Part shown: in pieces, positions 24,967 to 53,400 of the stretch
Position numbering within the stretch: the first letter of the stretch is position 1
Layout: each line of letters begins with the position of its first letter
Assembly (NCBI GenBank): GCA_018907035.1
Contig: JACCIC010000139.1
Location: 372,001 to 436,000 of the forward strand
DNA length: 64,000 nucleotides
Source: Sycobia sp. Sy_11
Taxonomy: Eukaryota > Arthropoda > Insecta > Hymenoptera > Epichrysomallidae
Direction: 5' to 3'
Notes under the pieces: model-generated
What the model saw: only the letters and a program-made list of their open reading frames with translations
Database searches by the model: none
Told to the model about the DNA's origin: nothing
Translations under genes and position numbers: made by a program

Positions 24967-26814
24967 TTAAAATAAACTTACCTTGATGTAATCTGAATAT
25001 TTTTCTGTCCTATCTCCTTGTAACAGTAGAAAATTATCTCCCGTGGGTGCTTTTATGAATTCTTGAATTGCAATAGGCTTAGCCAGTGGTTTTTCTAGTT
25101 TAATTATACTAGTATTTACTTCTTCGTTTTTACTATCATCTTCTTCACTCTTAGTTTCATCATTTGTAGTATCGTCTTCTTCTTCACTACTTTCAGGATC
25201 ATCCTCATCTTCACTCATTTGATGAAGATACCTTATTTTACCAGAATTTGCAAGAAGATTAAATAGTATTTTTCTTCCTCTCTCTCCAAATGCATTTCCA
25301 TTTAAATATAAATATGTAAGTTGTTTTTTATCAGCTACTGCATTTGCAATAGAACTAGCTGCTCCTATCTTGATTTCATTAAAACTCAAATTGAGTTTAC
25401 TGAAATAAGGATGATTGTTTTTAATATTTAAAGCATTAGCTAATAAAACAGCACCACGAGTTTTTAATAAACAATCTCCAAGATTAAGGCACTCAAGATG
25501 ATAGAAGTTATGTAAAACATTAGCAAGAGCTGCAGCTCCTTTGGGTCCTACTGTATTATCATTCAGATCGAGAACTCTGAGTTGTTTATTTACAGCTAAA
25601 CCATTAGCTAAAGCAGATATGCCCTCATGATAAATACCATTTTGAGGCATTACTATTTCTTCTAAGCTTGTTAAAGTTTTGAATACTTCAGCTAAAGCAG
25701 TAGCACCTTGATTCTCTAATCTGTTTCTTCCAGCAATAAAAACTTTTAATGCCAAAGGTTTTTGTGTTTCCTTTAAAGCGTTCGAATTGCAGTCAAGTAG
25801 TGCTTTGGCAAGAATTTTTCCACCAGTAATACCCAGACCATTATTGTTGAGCTTTAATTCTTGCAATGTATAACAAGGATTAGAACTTAACAAAGAAGCT
25901 AATCCTTGTACACCAATAGGTCCAAAGGCATTGTCACTCAGATCAAGTATTATTAAATGTGTTTTTGCTGCACACAGACCTCTTCCAAGGTGTTCTAAAG
26001 CAACAGGAATTTCATCCTTCATTCGCCCTGTAAACATATCCTTCCATAGAGCTCTTTTTAAACTTGTTCCATTTTTTTCTATGGCTTTTGAAATGCCTTT
26101 TGCTGCATCTGGTCCAAGTGTATTTCCTTCAAGGTCCAAATATTCAATGTTTTTACAATTTATAATAGCTTCTTGAACTGGTTTTGCTAAATATACATAA
26201 ATATTGTTTGTTAATTTTGATAGCTTTTAAAAATCATTTATAGAAAAAGGAAAAAAGTTTCTATTTATATCTAATAAATCATTATATTAATTATTTATTT
26301 TATAATATTGACTAAAAATTATATAAATTTTTTTTTGTATAATTAAAATTAAAATAAAAGAAGCAGTATATAAATACATGAAAACAAAAATTGTTATATT
26401 ATTGAAATGCGAAATGTAACTATTGCAATGCTAAAACATAATAAACAAATTGAATAGTCAAAATTCAATTAACTATTTTATTATAAATTAGTATATTTAA
26501 ATCAATACATATAAAAAAAACAGTTTATGAGGCATTTGTACTCAAGTATTTATTACAAGCAATTTAATGATTTATATGAATCTTCTGTTCATTCATATTT
26601 TATTAAGTTTTATTAAAACTGGTTTAAAAAATATTGATCAATGGAACATTAAATTTACTTTTAATAAAATAAAATAATAACAATTAATTATTTTACCATC
26701 ATCCTCGGTGTTAAACTTTAGCGACTTTCCAGCAAACGAGACCCCCAACCCTGCATTTTTCTGATCAGCATCATTCAAAGAGTTAACAATTTTATTAAAA
26801 TTGAAAGATGACAT
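24967..26814 (-). CDS. RanGAP, 3'-truncated tandem copy
   Basis: Two exons on the minus strand: 26697-26814 and 24982-26186, identical in length and phase to exons 1-2 of the full-length gene and encoding 441 residues. No homologue of exons 3-4 lies before the next gene starts. If intron 2 is not spliced, translation continues for four codons (VSLF) to a stop at 24967, giving about 445 aa. An AATAAA run near 24905 on this strand could end the transcript. The leucine-rich-repeat GAP domain is complete and identical in protein sequence to the other copy. The C-terminal domain and the LKGE SUMO-type site are absent. The donor at the end of exon 2 is intact, so splicing into exons 3-4 of the downstream copy is an alternative. 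This copy lies nearest the shared RanGAP/UTP20 upstream region and so probably keeps the ancestral promoter. It could be functional, a drive-type gene, or a neutral fragment. Confidence 0.85.
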
Positions 26815-27877
26815 TTTTTAAATAATTCAACACTGATATTACAACATAAAGTTTATTTTGAGTTTCTATACAATTATTTGTCATAAAAATACTTTATATG
26901 CGTGATTAAACTTATAAATGCAAACAAAGCGCTGTAATGGCGATACACAATATGAATTGTGGCCAGAGATGCCGGCTGAACGGCCAACTCGAGTATGCGC
27001 ATTAGAGTCTTTACCCCTCCACGTGCTGATTGGCTGAAACTCGCGCGATATTTTAAAGTTATATGGTCTGTATGATCGTATAAAACAATAAGCAAGCTGC
27101 AAGACTATTAAAAAAATTATTGATACTATAATATATAACTGTGGCCACATGCATATAAATATTTTACAACATGTTCACTACTAAAAACTCATTAATTAAT
27201 ATTATTAATTATTAAAATTATTATTAATTATGAATATTAAGATTAATATTATTATAAACTATTATAATAATTATTAAATTATATAATTAATAATAATTGT
27301 AATAATTAATAATATTAATTAATGAGTTTTTAGTAGTGGACATATTGTAAAATATTTATATGCATATGGCCACAGTTATATATTATAGTATCAATAATTT
27401 TTTTAATAGCCTTGCAGCTTGCTTATTGTTTTATACGATCATACAGATCATATAACTTTAAAATATCGCGCGAGTTTCAGCCAATCAGCACGTGGAGGGG
27501 TAAAGACTCTAATGCGCATACTCGACTCGAGTTGGCCGTTTAGCCTCGCATCTCTGATTGTGGCAGGGCAGCACGTCCACGAGGCACAGCGGTTACGCGG
27601 GAAAGCAGAGATAAATTGTCAGCAGCTGTCAATGTGTGTTTTCTAATCATAAAGATGGTCTTCTCTGGTCTTATTTTGGTTACTGACCAGCACTAACAAA
27701 AGCACGTGCACAGTGTCTGGTGCACATGTTCTTTCATTTCCTACTGTCTTCTGAACTTACAATAAGGGTTTAGTTGGTTCTAAGCATTTGTTATTCAACA
27801 GTTGTTTATAAATGGAAATGTAGCAAAATAATTGATTATTTGAAGTTTACATATTTAACCAAAATTTCATTTTGAAA
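26815..27877. promoter_or_regulatory. Bidirectional upstream region of RanGAP (truncated copy) and UTP20
   Basis: About 1.06 kb separates the start codons of two divergently transcribed housekeeping genes. More than half of it is occupied by a hAT-type fold-back element. A GC-richer, CG-containing stretch at about 27565-27650, between the element and the UTP20 start, is the likeliest core promoter area. The assignment is by position only. Confidence 0.5.
26964..27556. mobile_element. Non-autonomous hAT-type fold-back element (MITE)
   Basis: A 593-bp element starting CAGAGATGC and ending GCATCTCTG. It is flanked on both sides by the same 8 bp, ATTGTGGC (26956-26963 and 27557-27564). An 8-bp target duplication with CAG-type termini is the hAT hallmark. 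The arms are about 240 bp each, highly similar inverted copies, around an AT-rich centre (about 27190-27310) made of AATTAT/TTAATA runs. No transposase frame is present. The whole element could fold into one long hairpin. Confidence 0.9.
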
Positions 27878-45264
<17,387 letters not shown>

Positions 45265-46362
45265 ATACGCGATTATTGAAAATACATTCTTGTATATTTG
45301 TATTAGCTTAATTTTATAATAATGAAGTAAGTAATCATTTGTACATATTTTGTTATGTAGTTAAATTATAAGTAACATAAATATTTTAATATTATTAAAA
45401 AAACACAAATTTTGATTTTTATTTTGACAACCCAAAATAATTTTTTTTTTAATTTTTATTTCTATTGTTTGAAGTTCTAATCTCTTAATCTTTTTTTTAT
45501 ACATACGCAATTAATTAATTATATGGTCAAAGAATATTAATATATTGGTGTTTCAGTCATGAATTTTTTTAATTTTCTAAAAACGTATAAAATTATAAAC
45601 GGAAGTGTCTTTTATACGTTATTCTAGATTTGTAAAATTAAAGATTATACGAATTGGCCTTACAATTATAGATAAAATCATTTGTGGAAACAGCACTCGT
45701 TACGCATACCACAAAATTTAAAAAAGTATCGTGCTTACATGAATTTAATAAATGTGAATATGTAAATAAAATGTTATGGAAAAAAGTCATTATAACAAGG
45801 TACGTCTCGCTACAGGTCACGCGCCTTATCAGTAGAATGACAGACGGTCTATTCTCATAGACGCACGATGAACACGCGAGAATGCAAAATAGCGCTGCTT
45901 ATCACATCGGAGTGACTATTGAGAAAAAGGAGGCGATTGAAATTTTGAAAATAGCACCAGCGATGCGGGTCGAAGTATTCTTTGCGCGTGTTCTTTGCCA
46001 TTCAGACGTTTAAAACAAAAAAACAAAAAACAAAAAAAAAAACATGATTTTCGATTCTCATTTTGTCGTCGTATGTCGAAAAGAAAAATAGGCTAACGAA
46101 GCTTTTATTATCTTTATAGATTCAACCTGGTTCGACGATCAAAATTGTATTGCTCGACCGTGAACTCGCGCGCTCGCTCTCCCTGTCTCTCCCCCTCGTC
46201 GAACATGAAAAAAAGAAGTTCGTTTGTTATCGAAGAACTGCACGCGCGCGCCCGCGCGCGTGCCGTCCGTCGTCGCTTAGAGGCTTCCAACAATATCTTC
46301 GCCGCGCTTCGCCAATTAATCTTCTCCGTCTCTCTCTCTCTCTCTCTCTCACTCTCTCTCTT

Positions 46363-46413
<51 letters not shown>

Positions 46414-47311
46414 GTGTATATATATCATCGGAGAAGCGCCGGCCGACGCGACACAATAGCTCGACCGTCTCGGCTAGCATCAGTGGCGGTGCGCGCGCGC
46501 GCGCGCGGGTCTTGCACACTCTGTCTCGGTTACGCAACGCGCATCGATAAAATTTAGGCTGTCCCTCATTCCTCGTCAGCGTCAATCCAGTCGCGTTCTC
46601 ATCTCCTTTTGGCGCATATTAACGCACGCACGCACGCATTGCGACACGAGCTTATCGCATACAGTATTTACATTCGAGGGCATCGGCGTTAATATTGAAT
46701 TTCTACGACTGCCGTACAAAATACCATATATAAAAATACCGCAGCGACCGCCGTGGCGGCTCCTCGGGTGCCGACGACCGGGCTATCCGACACCGTGCTC
46801 GAGCGCCTGCGGGCGGCGTTGGCGGCGGCGGCGGCGGCGACGACGACGACCCGCGCGCTCACACCGAGGACCGCGGAACGATCGATCGCGACGGCCACGT
46901 GCGCGTGTAATACGCGCCGTTTTGTTAGAAATCCGGGCAATGTCCCTCGCGGGACCGAGTGGCATGCGACGCCGGCGAGCGCGAGTCGCGAGCTCTTAGT
47001 CGCGTAATCGGATCGAGATCGGGTGGCGGAGCGCGATTTTTCCATTTTGCCAAGCGGTTTTCCTGCTTTCGTTCTTTCTTTTTCTTCTACTTCTTCTTCT
47101 TCTTCTTCTCATTGTTCTTTTTGTCTTCGGTTCCTCTTATTTCGTACATTTACTCGTTGTTCTCTGCATATATATATATTTACGCGCGGGGTAGTGCCGA
47201 GGATCGGGACCTGCGGATGAGCGCGCCGCAGGCATCAGCTCGCCCTTATCGGAGAGAACTAGAAGGGCCGCCAACGCCGCCCCCGCCAACGGAAGCTTTA
47301 CAACCGATGAG
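45265..47311. other. Intergenic region with GC-rich island upstream of the P450
   Basis: AT-rich UTP20 3' flank to about 45830. A marked GC- and CG-rich island follows (about 46140-47420), with CT, TA, CGCA, GGC and TTC simple repeats. Long open frames here are products of GC-rich simple sequence and show no domain. The island probably holds the promoter and 5' UTR of the P450 gene whose first codons lie at its right end. Confidence 0.65.
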
Positions 47312-47420
47312 ATGATATCGGTGGAGTTAGTGCTGCTTCTTGTCACCGTCCTCGCTCTTATCGTGGTCCAGCTTGCGCGGCAATGGTCGACCGCAAGGAG
47401 GCGTCCGCCAGGTGAGCGAT
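46140..47420 (+). promoter_or_regulatory. CG-rich island, likely P450 promoter and 5' UTR
   Basis: About 1.3 kb dense in CG dinucleotides and GC runs, in contrast to the AT-rich surroundings. It ends over the first coding exon of the P450 at 47312-47411. The promoter assignment is by position and composition only. Confidence 0.5.
46329..46407. repeat. (CT)n and (TA)n microsatellites
   Basis: A CT tract (46329-46360, one interruption) is followed by a TA tract (46366-46407). Confidence 0.93.
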
Positions 47421-50400
47421 CGTATACCCATTAATTTCACCCCCTCCACCTCTCCGCCCCTGCCCGAAAATGTTGAGTTTTTTATAATTATCCATGAAGG
47501 CTCTAGTATTGCAAACGCACACACATAAATGCGCGCGCGCGCGCAGTCACAGACACACAAATTCAACATAGATAAAAGTTTATACATAGATAAAAATTAT
47601 ACTATATATATTCACTAGTATCCCCCGTCTCAGCTTCACCCGAGATAATAATTTAACCGAGTTATTAAACAGTTCAATAATATTTATGTGAAAAATTATC
47701 TGTTAAAATCTATATTCCTGTTGATAAATTTTACGCATTGTCGCCCCCGTATAACAAGCTGCTATCATCTCAGCGTCCGCTTCAACATATTATCTCAGAC
47801 TTCACTTCAAAAAGTTCCAATTTCACAGATCTTTTTTGTTGCTTCATTTTTAGTTGGCACAATGAACTAAATATTCTCGGTATTTAGTTTAAAAAATATA
47901 TATATATTATATATATATAATTTAATATTAAAAAATAAATGAATTTCATAGAAAGAACAACAATTTTTTCATCACTAGAGCTGATAATAGTAAAAGCAAT
48001 GTTATTATTGTCGTAGAAAAGATCACCACATTAATAAATTACAATTTCAATTCGACGATATCAATTAATAACATTACAACATAAATTTTTTACCAGTAAA
48101 TGGAATAATTGTTTTAAAAAGTTAAAAGTACAAACCTACCGGCTCAATTTTGGGTCAAAAAGTGAGACTTTGCCGCGACTACGAGTGTCGATCAAATGAC
48201 AATCAAATAACCCCAAAAAATTTTAGATACCCATAAAATATCTGTATACATAACGTAAACTAAATTCAAGGTAATAATGTATGTATTATACCATGATTAT
48301 ATCTGCCAGTAAATGCGGTTAAATAATTTAAGTGCACCCTGGATTTAAACAAAAAGAATGACAACTACGAATGCGAGAACGATATATATTAGGAATGTTT
48401 TAAGAGCGTAACGGTACCGTATCAATAGTTAGTGGATCCCGATGATATAAATTCTCAAACAATTTTGCACTATATGCAAGAGAAAACGCTGGCTTTCTTA
48501 GATAATAAGAGTTTTTTAATTTTAAGAATAGATCCTACTGTAAATTCTCAAAATGAATTAAGTAATGCCTTAAAATCGTTTACAATTTTAACACTACAAA
48601 AGTATATTTATTAAAAATGACGGATTACCGATAGGTTCACCCCTTCCTTAGTGAAATGTTTATGGCAAACTTCGAAAATAATCTTTTTCAAACACCTTTA
48701 ATTAAAAATGTTATAGTTTAATTCATCCATATTTATTTTATTATAGAGACCGAAATAAAGTTCTTACACACCTCTATCTAGAGAATCTCAGAAAATAAAA
48801 TCTTAACTAATGGTTATACTAAAGCACCTCAAATTGATTTATTCATTTCTGTCTCTTCATCCATTATCTATTAAAAAAGCGATTACCTAAAATCTAGCCG
48901 ATAGATCAATAAAACTATCTGATCTTTCTTTTCACACAATTTTTATTACATAATAGTTAATCACTATTTTCTTAATTCTTCGATTTTACAATCCCTTTAG
49001 AATAATTAAAATTGTAAAACAATAACTAGTATAAAAGAAAGGATTGTTGTATTTCTATAAAAAATTATCGATAACTTCAGAATACTAAGAAATATAAATT
49101 TTACATGAGCAATAACATTTCCTAGGCCAGAAAATTTTCTGGACTGCGTGATTTGATGATCGAGGCCCCGATTCAACTTTCTGGTCCAGGATCGTGTACG
49201 ATTTTTTTTTGCTCCCAGGCCGAAAGTACGCTGAATAATTTAGACTTAATAAATTAATAACTATTAACTGTATATATTGTATTTTCTGTATAAACAGATT
49301 GTCTACATCATACTTGCAAAACGAGGTGAATAGATGCCTGACCGACGTTTGCAAAACCGAGACGAAGCCGAGGTTTTTGTTCGTTGGGTCGGACATAAAA
49401 AAAAAGTAAATGCATTAAACAATGCCTTAGAATATAAAAATTAATTATAGTTTTTAGCAGTATTACTATAATTTTCAATAAGAATCAAATCTAAAAATAC
49501 GATATAAATACAGTTTTTATATATTTTTACAGTTTTTTTATTTATCTCTGGTTCTTTGTTGATCTACACTTACTAATGTTTATTAAATTAAATTTTATTA
49601 TTTAATTAAATTAAAAATTAAATTAAAAAAACCTTATGTATTTTGTGAAGTACTAGTGATTTTGATGTACTTGCTGCAAGGCTTTATAGTAAATAATGCA
49701 GTGTTTTTTATTGTATAATTTAGTTAATAATTTTATCAATATATGCGGGGTACAGAAGAAGATTTCTAGATCTAAATCATGTATCAGTTAGAGTTGAGTA
49801 CTCATCTGAGTATTCTAAACCCAACCTATAATATGTATTATAAATAGTCTTCTGCTGCATTTAGAGATTTTGCTTATAATCTATATTTTTAACCAATTTA
49901 AGCCCAGTCATAACGATTATTTACCTTGTAATACGATAAATATTAAATATATAATTATAAATAATTACACTTTATATTGGCGAAAGTAAACTGAAATACG
50001 AAAATATGATTCTATCCTGTGTTATTATACCTGATTGATAGTTTTATTTTGCACTCACATTTTGTAAAGGCATTAATCACCTGCAATCATATTTTTTCTT
50101 TGATAAGCAATTAATTTAGATATCAAACGCTACGATGAAGTTTTTTAATTAAGTTGCCATACTTTTAAACATGAATTTAAAAATTTTCTATTTAACCATA
50201 AATACATATAAATTTATTGAAATATGATGATCGCATTATTCAGATTTAACTATGACTTTTGTCATAACAGGGACTTAAATATCTTTAAAAAATCATATAC
50301 TTAGACATAAATATTTAAAAACATTTTATATTGCTTAGATTTTAATAAAAAGATACTTATGTAATAATGTAGTAATGTTTTTATTAATGTAATAACTTTA

Positions 50401-53400
50401 ATAAAAAGTTATATTAGCTTATGTAATGTTGACTGAATTTTCAATTTGAGGCATTGGTTACAGTTCTTTCTTACGATACATGCATATCTAATATCTATTC
50501 CGGTAGGTAATAAATTCTATGAGTTATCTCGTGTTTAATTAATTTTATATACATTGACATCTAAATTTAAAAATGCAATAATCACCCGGAATGTCTTACT
50601 TCAAGTATTTCCATATCATGCTGAATCGGATTTACTATGCTTTAGACATCAGTAAATCAGTCATGTTAAATATTTGATAATTTTTTGTATTAAAATACTT
50701 TTCTTCCACTAACTGCTTTGAATTTTTTAATAAAATATACTCAAAATAGAACAAGATAGAACTTCCTTATTTTAATTCGCACATTTTAAAGTGTACGAAT
50801 TTCTCCATGTTCAATTTGGAGAAAAAACACTTCCAATGGTGTTGAGCAGAACGGCTTAGTGTATAGATGCAATAAATTATTATACAACGGATAAAATATA
50901 ACATTTCAATGACGAGCTTATAATATGTACAAGTATGTAAGGAACGATTTGAGTTAGTGAGATCAAAACTTATACTACCTAAACTTACTGGTCGGTGTTA
51001 CAGTGTATACTTGGAAATGTCTGAAAAACTGAACTCGGCAAGCTTTTTACGACCGCTTTTTTTCTTATAAAAATTTGTTCCTGCCTGAATGAGCATCAAA
51101 TGACAATCGTTTACAGCTACCATGCAGCGGAACTATCGCGGGTATGAGTACTATGTGCTATACGTAGTGCATCGACTTCTTACTGCACTTTATTCGACTT
51201 TTGAGCGATTACTTTCTCGAATAGAATCCTTTTAGTAGATTAACTAAAGTAGACTTCTAGCTGCTTCGCCACATCTGACTTACAACTTTTCAATAGTTTT
51301 TCCATCGACAATATTGACTGCTCATTTGATCTTCGCTAAAATAGCGTAATGTAGAATTTTGATGAGAGCAGAATAAGGTTGAAATTTTTGTTTGTCGGTA
51401 ACGGAAAATTTCATTCGACAGTCGATACTTACCGTTTAAAATTAAACGATATGCATCTAAGATCATAATGAGAACTCGAAAAATTTTTACTTACGAAGAC
51501 TAATGATATATCACTGTCGGATTTCGAGGACAGTAAATAATACGTGTTTTCGATCCACAAACAATTTTTATCATCGGCATCCATTATTATATCTATTGAT
51601 GCAGAGTATACACGACCTGCAATGTCTACCATAAAATAAATCAGTAATTTGGTATCCCACTCTCTGTGTCAGAAATTTAATTGACATAGCTTTATAAATA
51701 AGGTGCTCAATATATTAGATTGAGTAAAGAAAAATCTTTCTATAAATCTCTAGGTATATTATGTATATTTGTGAAACAGTAGGTTTATAACATCTGCCAA
51801 TCGCTTTATTTTTGTACTTTGCATACAGTCGAGTTGTGTCCGATTTAGTTCAAGTGTTTCAAGTCGATAAAAGATTTATATGATTCCATTTTAATACAAA
51901 AATTTATCAGAAAGTGTATGAAACCTGTGTTAAAATAGAATGGCGGAGAGTCGAAAAATTTCACTCAAAAATCGACTTAAAACAAACATTGCAATTTCAT
52001 TGGTAATAGGAAAACATATATATTATTGAATTTATTATACTTATATTTACAGTATATTTAATCAGATCCGATAGTGCATCAAATGGTTACGTTTTGATCA
52101 GCTTATATTCTAAAAAATTAAATAATAGTTGTATACATTTTTAGTTTATAATTCCTATTCCATTCTATGGATTTTATTTAGTTAAGCTTAGATAAGATAT
52201 AAAGTTCTGATGAGTAAAAGTTGTGATGAACTGATTTACAACAAATTATCTAAGTTGTCGCACTTATGTAGATAATTTGCGTGCAATAGTACATATTGGC
52301 ACTGCATAGAACAGTACTAAATTTATTTATATTTTTGCACATAGACATTTTATTAAAAAATAATAATTTAATATGATTTTCAGGACCATTTCCATGGCCA
52401 TTTATAGGTAACTTAAAGGAATTACGAAAATTAAGTAAGAAATTTGGCGGTCAGCATCAAGCATTTCTGGAACTTTCTAAGCGGTATCAGAGCCCCGTAA
52501 TAAGGTTGAGACTCGGTGGCAAAGATACATTCGTTGTTTCCGGGCTCGAGTGCATTCATACAGTTTTGAGTTCTGAAGAGTACGATGGCCGTCCCTGGAA
52601 CTATTTTATCAGTCTGCGTAACATGGGCAAAAGGAAAGGTGAATAAAAACTTTTCATATTATTAATATTAGAACTACTGTGGATCATAAAAAACAAAAAA
52701 ATTGCACAAATCGATCAAGTAACTTTTGAATGAATGCTGGACAAATATAAAAACACATCTCTACTTGCCATTGAGACCATTTTGCCTGTAGACATTTCGC
52801 ACAGGAATACTGCAGCAAGAATGACTTTTTGTCAATAAAGATATGAAAAAAGAATAACAAAAACAATAACCAAAATTTCAAACTATAGACACATTAGCAG
52901 ATCTTATATTCGATTGAAAAAATTACTATAACTCGAACCTATAAAAATTATTCTCTTGGTGAAAAGTTACATCAGTGAAATATCCATTGGCGAAATATCG
53001 CATTGGTGTCTTCAGGTAAAATGTCTTTAGATGAAATATTTTTTGATGAAATGTATTTAGACGAAAAGTCTTCCTACGGTTCCATTGAGGATTTTCCCAT
53101 TTTTTTGAAAGTCAAGAAACTAGTGTTGATAGACCCGTACATTAGTTGCTGTAACTGCTCTATTTGTTTCCAGAGTAAAATATTTATTGATTATATTTAT
53201 GTTTTTCAGATTTGTAAATAAGATGTAATTATTTACAAGGCTCAAATAAAATTTCTTGTATTTATATTATTACAACTTCGAAGTACCTTATATTGCCATT
53301 CGACTTAAAATCATACTATATATATTAGCAGAAATATGAATACAATTAGAGTATAAAATAAATTCCGATTTTTACAAAATTGAACTAGATTACTTAAACA

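Larger units (their letters stand above)
24810..26928. repeat. Tandem duplication unit B (truncated RanGAP copy)
   Basis: Second copy of the roughly 2.12-kb unit at 22690-24809. Intron 1 of the two units is nearly identical except for a small indel and replacement near 24210/26330. The left border lies within a MITE arm. Confidence 0.95.
47412..52383. other. P450 intron 1 (about 5 kb)
   Basis: Mostly AT-rich. It contains two exon-like segments that I could not assign: plus strand about 49302-49406, and minus strand 51495-51616. No recognisable transposase or full gene is seen. Confidence 0.6.

Noticed and set aside
46145..47587. Many overlapping open frames on both strands in the GC-rich island
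   Set aside because: Composition-driven frames rich in R, A and S with no domain and no consistent splicing; only the P450 anchor exon at 47312-47411 is supported.
49130..49200. Palindrome GGCCAGAAAATTTTCTGG as part of a mobile element
   Set aside because: Only a short palindrome; no matching termini or target duplication could be found.
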